From an uncultured Solobacterium sp. (GTDB lineage: Bacteria; Bacillota_I; Bacilli_A; Erysipelotrichales; Erysipelotrichaceae), in the NCBI GenBank assembly GCA_937910655.1, contig CALEMV010000132.1:1-5963 (forward strand): DNA of 5,963 nucleotides, given 5' to 3'. The translations under genes were made by a program, and so were the position numbers. The notes below the pieces were generated by a model, which saw only the letters and a program-made list of their open reading frames with translations, searched no databases and was not told the origin of the DNA. Below, piece by piece: positions 1-4,497 of the stretch. The number at the start of each line of letters is the position of its first letter. Position 1 is the first letter of the stretch.

Positions 1-10
1 GCATCTCTCC
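1..10 (-). tRNA. Possible 5' end of a tRNA-Ser gene, cut by the window edge
   Basis: On the minus strand the last ten bases read GGAGAGATGC, which resembles the acceptor-stem start of many bacterial tRNA-Ser genes. They lie about 13 bases downstream of the predicted start of a near-consensus promoter with an AT-rich upstream tract, an arrangement typical of stable RNA genes. The ATG inside these bases is only 2-3 nt from the AAGGAG-like purines, too close for a normal ribosome binding site, which argues against a protein start here. Ten bases cannot prove a tRNA, so this is a tentative call. Confidence 0.25.
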
Positions 11-29
11 TTCCGAAGAGTGCTGTATT

Positions 30-58
30 AATATACCAAGTATCTATCCTGGTGTCAA
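30..58 (-). promoter_or_regulatory. Strong sigma-A promoter facing out of the window, with possible UP element
   Basis: On the minus strand there is a perfect -35 TTGACA (53-58), a 17-base spacer and a -10 TATATT (30-35). Transcription should start near 21-24. Upstream of the -35, positions 59-100 are almost entirely A and T, with A and T tracts where an UP element would lie. This is the best promoter match in the window. It drives whatever lies left of position 1, and not ntdP, which lies upstream of it. Confidence 0.78.
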
Positions 59-118
59 TTACTTTTATAAACTTTTTGAGAAAAATTTTAGAAAAGTTTG
101 TCTAAGCTAATTTAAACC

Positions 119-667
119 TTATTCATTCTCAAGATTCTGGCTTGAGCTCATCTTTAAATAAAGCTGATAATACTTATCAATGCACTCTTTATTAAACGGT
201 TCTTTCTCCTCTTCCATATCCATAATTAACTTATCCAATTGTGCTTCAACGATATCCATAACATCATCTGAATAATTCATCTTCTTTGCATGTTCGAAAT
301 ATTCGTTTTCATCAAGAACCTGATATGTACGATCTGGATAGAGCTTTACATCCAAATCATAATCAATATTCTTGATTGCTTCACCATCATATATTGTTGG
401 GGACGCCAAGTTACAATAATAGTAGATACCACTATGACGAATCATGGAGATAACGTTATACCATTTCTTTCTATAGAAGAAACAAACAGCCGGCTCACGT
501 GTTAACCACTTACGATTATCAGCCTCAATCACCCAAGCATGATCTGTAACCGCAACGATTCTATCCTCATCTGCTTCAAGAACAAAACCCTTACACCATG
601 TGCGATGTAAACTTCCGTCGTGTTTAAAACTTTGAATGTGAACTGATGAACCTACTGTTGGATACAT
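119..667 (-). CDS. ntdP: Nucleoside tri-/diphosphate phosphatase, NtdP (DUF402 family)
   Basis: This is a 182-residue cytosolic metal-dependent phosphatase of the DUF402 (UPF0374, Bacillus YgaC-like) family. Characterised members hydrolyse nucleoside tri- and diphosphates. Family landmarks are clear: SFKHDGSLHRTW (13-24), WLTREPAVCFFY (54-65), the YYYCNLASP strand (82-90) and the acidic IDYDLDVKLYPD (101-112), whose Asp residues are the likely metal ligands. A helical acidic C-terminus follows. The frame is open 21 codons further upstream, to an ATG at 730. I chose the ATG at 667 because CAGGAGA lies 5 nt before it and the protein then begins at the family's usual place (MYPTVG... versus MGFPKEG... 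in Bacillus). The length fits the family (about 175-180). It is separated from mgtE by a terminator, so it probably has its own promoter. No clear terminator follows it. Confidence 0.93.
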   Translation of the reverse strand: MYPTVGSSVHIQSFKHDGSLHRTWCKGFVLEADEDRIVAVTDHAWVIEADNRKWLTREPAVCFFYRKKWYNVISMIRHSGIYYYCNLASPTIYDGEAIKNIDYDLDVKLYPDRTYQVLDENEYFEHAKKMNYSDDVMDIVEAQLDKLIMDMEEEKEPFNKECIDKYYQLYLKMSSSQNLENE

Positions 668-692
668 GAAAATCTCCTGTCGTCTGTTATTC

Positions 693-720
693 ATTCTACA
701 ACTGATTTCATTTTTCGCAA
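693..720 (-). promoter_or_regulatory. Candidate ntdP promoter
   Basis: On the minus strand TTGCGA (715-720) and TAGAAT (693-698) are separated by 16 bases, placing the start near 686 and giving a leader of about 19 nt that includes the CAGGAGA ribosome binding site. It lies after the mgtE terminator, where ntdP needs a promoter. The match is moderate. An alternative extended -10, TGTGATAAT (732-740), lacks a good -35. Confidence 0.35.
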
Positions 721-763
721 GCAAGTTCATCGATTATCACACTCCACCTTTATACATACATTT

Positions 764-791
764 AACAAAAAACCTTCATGGTGATGAAGGT
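764..791 (-). terminator. Intrinsic terminator of mgtE
   Basis: On the minus strand ACCTTCAT (784-791) pairs perfectly with ATGAAGGT (772-779) around a CACC loop, followed by TTTTTGTT. This 8-bp stem with a U tract begins 9 nt after the mgtE stop codon. It separates mgtE from ntdP. In the plus direction there is no adjoining U tract, so it acts one way. Confidence 0.88.
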
Positions 792-800
792 CCAAAACTT

Positions 801-2132
801 TTATAAGTTGAAAATTTGTGATGCGATTGAGAAATACACCATAATTGCAAGTGTATCTACGATAGTTGTAATTAATGGTGCAGCCATAATTGCTGGGTCC
901 ATCTTTAATCTCTTTGCAACAATCGGTAATACACATCCTACGAACTTGGAAATCATAACTGTTACAACAATTGAAGCTGAAACAACAAACGCTAGATATA
1001 CATCATGGTTTAACAACACAATTCTAATACCGTTTGCGATACCTAGCATAATGCCCACAACAATAGAAATTCTAAATTCTTTGAAAACTACCTTGAAGAA
1101 ATCGCTGAACTTAATTTCATCAATTGCTAGACCACGGATAATCAAAGTTGAACTCTGAGAACCACAGTTTCCACCCGTGTCCATTAGCATAGGAATAAAG
1201 GATACCAGTACCGGCATCACTTCAAAGGCGTGTTCATAGTTAGAAATGATACTACCTGTTAGTGTTGCTGAAAACATCAAGATTAATAGCCAAACAATTC
1301 TACTACGTGCATGTTCCCACACAGATGTTGTTAGGTATGGCTTATCATTTGCCACAATCGCAGCCATCTTCTGCATGTCTTCTGTTGTCTCTTCTGTTAA
1401 GACATCAATCGCATCGTCAAATGTTACAATACCAACAATGCAGTCTTCAACATCCAATACCGGTAAGGCAATCAAGTCATACTTCTTCATCTTTTTAGCG
1501 ATGTCTTCTTTATCATCCCCTGTATATGCATAGATGAATTCTGTTTTCATGATGTCCTGGATAAGCACATCAGAGTCACTTAACATTAAGCTCCTCGCAC
1601 TGACGATACCAATTAGTTTACGGCTTTCTACTACATAGCAGGTATACACCGTCTCACTATCGATACCAACGCGCTTGATTTTAGCTAGTGCATCCGCAAC
1701 TGTCATCTCTTTTGTAAACTCAATGAATTCAACCGTCATGATACTTCCTGCAGTATCATCCTTATACTTCAATAAGTGATTGATATCTTTGCGAACATCA
1801 TCATCAACTTTATCTAATAGCTGTGTAACTAGATTTGCTGGCATATCAGATAGGAAATCAATTGCGTCATCTGAATATAGTTCATTGATCACGTTTACAA
1901 TCTCGGTATTGTTAAATGTTTTGATTAACCGATTGCGTTCTTCATTATCTAAATAAGAGAAAACATTTGCTGCTTCTTCTTTTTCCAAAATTCTAAAGAA
2001 GATTGCTAGTGTACTATCATCCAACTCGTGGAGAAACTCCGCAATATCAACGACGTTTTGCTTCTTTAGATATTCATGTAATTCTTTTAAATTGTTGCTT
2101 TTGATCCACTCTAAAACTAAGTCCTTGTTCAT
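801..2132 (-). CDS. mgtE: Magnesium transporter/channel MgtE
   Basis: This is a 443-residue inner-membrane Mg2+ channel of the MgtE family. The order is typical: a helical, acidic MgtE_N domain (about 1-125), two CBS domains (about 130-190 and 195-255) that sense cytosolic Mg2+, a plug helix (about 255-278) and five membrane helices (about 279-442). The signature MDTGGNCGSQSS is at 317-328 (Ala is commoner than this Cys). The pore motif DPAIMAAPLITTIVD is at 412-426; D426 corresponds to the selectivity-filter Asp432 of the Thermus protein. The ATG at 2132 was chosen because GAGGGAGG lies about 10 nt upstream and MNKDLVLEWI is a normal N-terminus; ATGs at 2174 and 2171 are in frame but have only a poor AAAGG. 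It is preceded by its own promoter and a structured leader encoding a small peptide, which suggests control of expression by Mg2+ or translation state. It is followed directly by a terminator, so it is monocistronic. Confidence 0.96.
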   Translation of the reverse strand: MNKDLVLEWIKSNNLKELHEYLKKQNVVDIAEFLHELDDSTLAIFFRILEKEEAANVFSYLDNEERNRLIKTFNNTEIVNVINELYSDDAIDFLSDMPANLVTQLLDKVDDDVRKDINHLLKYKDDTAGSIMTVEFIEFTKEMTVADALAKIKRVGIDSETVYTCYVVESRKLIGIVSARSLMLSDSDVLIQDIMKTEFIYAYTGDDKEDIAKKMKKYDLIALPVLDVEDCIVGIVTFDDAIDVLTEETTEDMQKMAAIVANDKPYLTTSVWEHARSRIVWLLILMFSATLTGSIISNYEHAFEVMPVLVSFIPMLMDTGGNCGSQSSTLIIRGLAIDEIKFSDFFKVVFKEFRISIVVGIMLGIANGIRIVLLNHDVYLAFVVSASIVVTVMISKFVGCVLPIVAKRLKMDPAIMAAPLITTIVDTLAIMVYFSIASQIFNL

Positions 2133-2265
2133 AATAAAAAATCCTCCCTCATGATTGACTGATACAGCCATCATAAAAAAGGACCTTTATGGCTATATCA
2201 TTTATTCGTTTTTACATCCGTGTTACACTCACCAGATATATCATCCATAGATATAGCCTCCCTCT
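2133..2265 (-). promoter_or_regulatory. mgtE mRNA leader with competing hairpin arms
   Basis: This is the untranslated part of the mgtE transcript. On the minus strand it carries related elements: arm 1 GGCTATATC (2258-2250), arm 2 GATATATC (2242-2235), arm 3 GATATAGCC (2199-2191) and arm 4 GGCTGTATC (2169-2161). Arm 3 is exactly complementary to arm 1 (9 bp). It is also complementary to arm 4 with one G-U pair, extending to 11 bp (2199-2189 with 2171-2161). The two pairings exclude each other. Arms 1 and 2 can form a third small hairpin over the leader start codon. Arm 1 includes the last two G of the leader ribosome binding site. No U tract follows arm 4, so the 3:4 hairpin is not an ordinary intrinsic terminator. 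I cannot recognise an M-box here. Confidence 0.55.
2198..2248 (-). CDS. Putative 16-residue mgtE leader peptide
   Basis: This short ORF begins about 17 nt after the predicted transcription start. A very strong ribosome binding site, GAGGGAGG (2264-2257), lies 8 nt before its ATG. It encodes MDDISGECNTDVKTNK and stops at TGA, 65 nt before the mgtE ATG. The N-terminus is acidic (D2, D3, E7, D11). Acidic residues straight after the start are known from enterobacterial MgtL and related leader peptides to destabilise ribosomes when Mg2+ is low; this peptide lacks the prolines found there. The TGA overlaps pairing arm 3, so a terminating ribosome would cover that arm. I infer a regulatory role for its translation and not a function of the peptide itself. 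No homolog is known to me. Confidence 0.5.
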   Translation of the reverse strand: MDDISGECNTDVKTNK

Positions 2266-2271
2266 TGTTTC

Positions 2272-2299
2272 ATTATAATTCCATGTTTATTTTAATCAA
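2272..2299 (-). promoter_or_regulatory. mgtE promoter
   Basis: On the minus strand TTGATT (2294-2299) and a perfect TATAAT (2272-2277) are separated by 16 bases. Transcription should start near 2265, giving an mgtE leader of about 133 nt and putting the leader peptide's ribosome binding site at the very 5' end of the RNA. Confidence 0.75.
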
Positions 2300-2304
2300 C
2301 CCTA

Positions 2305-2313
2305 TGCTATGAT
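2305..2313 (+). promoter_or_regulatory. Extended -10 promoter of msrC
   Basis: TGCTATGAT is a full extended -10 (TG, one base, TATGAT). There is no good -35 at the right distance (GTTTAT at 2285-2290 is poor), as is common for extended -10 promoters. Six bases separate the hexamer from A2320, so the predicted first base of the mRNA is the A of the msrC ATG or one next to it. A second candidate, TATAAT at 2274-2279, has no -35 either. Confidence 0.5.
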
Positions 2314-2319
2314 TTTCTC

Positions 2320-2775
2320 ATGAAAACGATATTAAATAAACAAATATGTGCTTTTTTAGAAGAAAGTGATAAGATTGCGGCGCTTTCCAATGTCAGTGCT
2401 TGTATTCAAATGTATTACAAAAATATCAACTGGATTGGGTTTTATTTTGTAAAAGAAGGTCAACTCGTTCTTGGCCCTTTCCAGGGAAAACCTGCTTGTA
2501 CAAGGATTCCTTTTGATAAAGGTGTCTGTGGAAAATGTTATCGTGATAAATGTGTGCAACGTATTGATAATGTGCTAACTTTTCCAGGACACATTGCTTG
2601 TGATTGTGATAGTCGTAGTGAACTTTGTGTGCCGATTATTGTAAATGGAGAGTGCGTTGGTGAGATTGATATTGATTCTCCTATTACAAATCGCTTTGGC
2701 CAAGAGGAAGAAAATGAAATGCTGCAGGCTGCTTATGACATTGCACAAGCATACCTACAGCATCATTGGATTTAA
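2320..2775 (+). CDS. msrC: Free methionine-(R)-sulfoxide reductase (GAF-domain fRMsr)
   Basis: This 151-residue cytosolic enzyme reduces free L-methionine-(R)-sulfoxide, an oxidative-stress repair step usually recycled by thioredoxin. It is a single GAF domain of usual family length (Bacillus YtsP, E. coli MsrC). The core LGPFQGKPACTRIP (51-64), GVCG (68-71), PGHIACD (89-95) and EIDIDSP (115-121) is intact. The three redox cysteines C60, C70 and C94 keep exactly the spacing of E. coli C84, C94 and C118, where C118 is the attacking residue. The protein has ten cysteines in all (also 10, 28, 73, 78, 96, 103, 112), more than I expect for this family. The ATG has no Shine-Dalgarno upstream, and the extended -10 is so close that the mRNA is probably leaderless. 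The gene is divergent from mgtE and convergent with the acetyltransferase gene, overlapping it by 4 nt. Confidence 0.95.
   Translation: MKTILNKQICAFLEESDKIAALSNVSACIQMYYKNINWIGFYFVKEGQLVLGPFQGKPACTRIPFDKGVCGKCYRDKCVQRIDNVLTFPGHIACDCDSRSELCVPIIVNGECVGEIDIDSPITNRFGQEEENEMLQAAYDIAQAYLQHHWI
2708..2763 (-). terminator. Candidate terminator of the psu operon, inside msrC
   Basis: On the minus strand ATGCTGTAGG (2763-2754) pairs with CCTGCAGCAT (2728-2719) over 10 bp with one G-U. A small internal loop and an inner TGCTT/AAGCA stem continue the helix. TTCATTTTCTTCC follows. It begins 8 nt after the acetyltransferase stop codon, the right place for the operon end. The U tract is interrupted, so the call is moderate. 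Confidence 0.5.
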
Positions 2776-3587
2776 CGATATAAATCGTATACCATGGTCT
2801 TATCAAAATAACGCATTGCTTCATCAATTGCATTTGCAGCTGAGAATAGCGTAATCTTGCAACCACCTAACATGGTTTCTCTAACCATGTTTTTCTTTCG
2901 CATCATTTGCCCAACTTTCAGGAAGATATCACTATCTAACTGTAAATCGAGATATTTTCTCCACACATCTCCTTCTGCCGTCTTGACCTTTGCGCCTTGA
3001 ATGCCAATTGGTCGACAATCAGAGCGGTACTCAGCTAGATGCATGCATGTTGCAGAATCAAAATCGCAGCCAATCAAAAGTACATAGCCTTTTAATTCAT
3101 AAAGTCTTGCAGTTGGAGATTCATCTGCTAGTGGGAAATGTGTTGATTGGTGATTGCATAACAATCTAGCATATCTACCCCATGCAGAGTAAGAAAATGT
3201 TGGATGTGAGGAAGTAATCACACCATCTCGAAGTCTAAAGTTTTCAACAACTGATCCCATGTAATGTACATCACTTGTCTTTGTATCGTGAGCTGGGATT
3301 GCTTCACGAATTTCTTTGTAGAGTGTCGGTGCAACCGCTGGATATTCCCAATCACTTGGCTCACTGTTATCAACTGTTTGTGCTGGCATAAGAATCGTTC
3401 CACCGTTTTCGCACAATTCCATTAAACCATCTACGATTGTTCGAGCTCCACCAATTACATATCCGAAACTAGACATCTGTGTATGTACTTCCAAAATCTG
3501 ATTTCCAGTAATACCAAGGCTTCTGAGTGCTTTAATAAAACTTTCTTTGGTTACTGGATCAGAAACTGTCTGTTTCATCTCTGTCAT
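2772..3587 (-). CDS. AAC(3)-family N-acetyltransferase-like protein
   Basis: This 271-residue protein belongs to the aminoglycoside 3-N-acetyltransferase (Antibiotic_NAT) family, CoA-dependent acyl transferases of about 260-280 residues. Family landmarks are the acetyl-CoA-side segment VHTQMSSFGYVIGGARTIVD (34-53), GTILMP (63-68), SSHPTFSYSAWG with its conserved His128 (126-137), ESPTARLYEL (156-165) and CMHLAEYRSD with H183 and E186 (181-190). The domain looks complete. Many chromosomal members of this family (YokD-like) have no shown antibiotic activity, so resistance should not be assumed. It is the last gene of the psuK-psuG operon, only 4 nt after psuG. No good ribosome binding site precedes the ATG at 3587 or the second Met (3578), so translation probably depends on coupling to psuG. 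In this context a modified nucleoside, base or amino-sugar substrate is conceivable, but that is inference. The stop codon overlaps that of msrC. Confidence 0.87.
   Translation of the reverse strand: MTEMKQTVSDPVTKESFIKALRSLGITGNQILEVHTQMSSFGYVIGGARTIVDGLMELCENGGTILMPAQTVDNSEPSDWEYPAVAPTLYKEIREAIPAHDTKTSDVHYMGSVVENFRLRDGVITSSHPTFSYSAWGRYARLLCNHQSTHFPLADESPTARLYELKGYVLLIGCDFDSATCMHLAEYRSDCRPIGIQGAKVKTAEGDVWRKYLDLQLDSDIFLKVGQMMRKKNMVRETMLGGCKITLFSAANAIDEAMRYFDKTMVYDLYR
2869..2898 (+). terminator. Intrinsic terminator of msrC, inside the acetyltransferase gene
   Basis: On the plus strand AACATGGTT (2869-2877) pairs perfectly with AACCATGTT (2883-2891) around a TCTCT loop. The U tract TTTTTCTTT starts at the end of the stem. 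It lies 93 nt past the msrC stop, within the antisense of codons for the opposing gene (around residues 233-240). On the minus strand no U tract follows, so it should not stop the operon transcript. Confidence 0.8.
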
Positions 3588-3591
3588 AAGC

Positions 3592-4497
3592 TTACTTAAA
3601 GTATTCCTTCGCTACTTCTGTACCAACAACTGCGTTATTGAATACTAATTGAATATTAGATTCGAGGGACTTACCACCTGTGATTTCTGCAATCTTAGCA
3701 AGTAAGAATGGTGTGCATTCTTTTCCTTTAATTCCCTTTTCATCCATTTCCTTGATAGCAGAATCAATCACTGCGTTAATAGCATCTGCGTCCATAGAAT
3801 ATTCTTCTGGAATTGGGTTTGTGATTAATACACCACCATCTAAACCAAAGTCTCTCTTTGCATGAATGATTTGCGCAGCTTCAGCATAGCTTTCTAATTT
3901 GTGGTCAACCTTTAACCCTGATTTACGTGTATAGAATGCAGGAAGTTCATCTGTTTGGAAACCTAATACCGGAACACCCTTTGTTTCAAGAATTTCTAAT
4001 GTCTTTGGCAAGTCTAAGATAGCCTTAGCGCCTGCACAAATAACTGTAACGTTTGTATTTCCTAATTCTTCTAAGTCAGCGGAGATATCAAATGTAGTTT
4101 CTGCACCACGGTGAACACCACCAATGCCACCAGTCACAAAGAACTCAACGCCAGCCTTTGCTGCAAGAATCATTGTTGTCGCAACGGTAGAAGCACCCCA
4201 ACTCTTATTTGCTAAGATAACTGGAATATCTCTACGAGATACCTTAGGAATGCTTAATCCACGCTTGCCAAATTCTTCAATTTCTTCTGGTGTCATACCA
4301 ACAACTGCTTCACCATCAATAATACCGACTGTTGCAGGTACACCACCATGTTCACGGATGATTGCCTCAACCTTTAATGCTGTTTCAACATTCTGTGGGT
4401 ATGGCATACCATGTGAGATAATTGTTGATTCTAGAGCGATAACAGGCTTGTGTTCTGCTAGTGCCTTTGATACTTCTTCATTTGTTCTTACTTTCAT
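3592..4497 (-). CDS. psuG: Pseudouridine-5'-phosphate glycosidase PsuG
   Basis: This 301-residue cytosolic enzyme cleaves the C-C glycosidic bond of pseudouridine 5'-phosphate to give uracil and ribose 5-phosphate. The length and whole sequence fit the family. Every catalytic residue known from E. coli PsuG is present at a constant offset of eight: E23 in ALESTIISHGMP (E31), K85 in SIPKVSRRD (K93, which opens the ribose), the Mn2+ ligand D137 (D145), D141 (D149) and K158 in CAGAKAILDLP (K166). The glycine-rich phosphate-binding segment VTGGIGGVHRGAE (121-133) is intact. AGAGGAGA lies 7 nt before the ATG. That ATG overlaps the psuK stop in an ATGA junction, so the two proteins should be made in step. 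PsuK upstream supplies its substrate. Confidence 0.97.
   Translation of the reverse strand: MKVRTNEEVSKALAEHKPVIALESTIISHGMPYPQNVETALKVEAIIREHGGVPATVGIIDGEAVVGMTPEEIEEFGKRGLSIPKVSRRDIPVILANKSWGASTVATTMILAAKAGVEFFVTGGIGGVHRGAETTFDISADLEELGNTNVTVICAGAKAILDLPKTLEILETKGVPVLGFQTDELPAFYTRKSGLKVDHKLESYAEAAQIIHAKRDFGLDGGVLITNPIPEEYSMDADAINAVIDSAIKEMDEKGIKGKECTPFLLAKIAEITGGKSLESNIQLVFNNAVVGTEVAKEYFK

Noticed and set aside
69..99. AAACTTTT/AAAAGTTT inverted repeat after ntdP as a terminator
   Set aside because: The stem is nearly all A-T and no U tract follows in the minus direction. It is more likely part of the AT-rich tract upstream of the outward promoter, although a weak terminator cannot be excluded.
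668..730. 21-residue N-terminal extension of NtdP from the ATG at 730
   Set aside because: The extension does not match the family start. CAGGAGA precedes the ATG at 667, and a candidate promoter lies inside the extension.
727..936. 69-codon minus-strand reading frame
   Set aside because: It runs through the mgtE 3' end and its terminator in another frame and has no recognisable protein content.
778..1158. 126-codon plus-strand reading frame opposite mgtE
   Set aside because: It is the antisense of the MgtE membrane region; its hydrophobic look comes from the opposite strand. No ribosome binding site or promoter supports it.
2133..2174. Longer MgtE start at the ATG pair 2174/2171
   Set aside because: The region is arm 4 of the leader structure, the ribosome binding site there is poor, and GAGGGAGG stands correctly before the ATG at 2132.
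2133..2319. M-box (ykoK) Mg2+ riboswitch upstream of mgtE
   Set aside because: The predicted leader is about 133 nt, shorter than the usual M-box, and I cannot find its conserved core. A covariance-model search would settle it.
2775..2788. Small ACGAT/ATCGT hairpin right after msrC as its terminator
   Set aside because: The stem is only 5 bp and no U tract follows; the hairpin at 2869-2898 is far better.
3218..3403. 61-codon minus-strand frame inside the acetyltransferase gene
   Set aside because: It is out of frame with an intact conserved gene and has no supporting start signal.
2772..3587. Aminoglycoside resistance gene acquired by transfer
   Set aside because: There is no mobile element or composition shift, the gene sits tightly in a metabolic operon, and many family members show no resistance.
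3587..3594. Palindrome TAAGCTTA at the psuG-acetyltransferase junction as an operator
   Set aside because: Eight bases overlapping a stop codon and a start codon are readily explained by chance.
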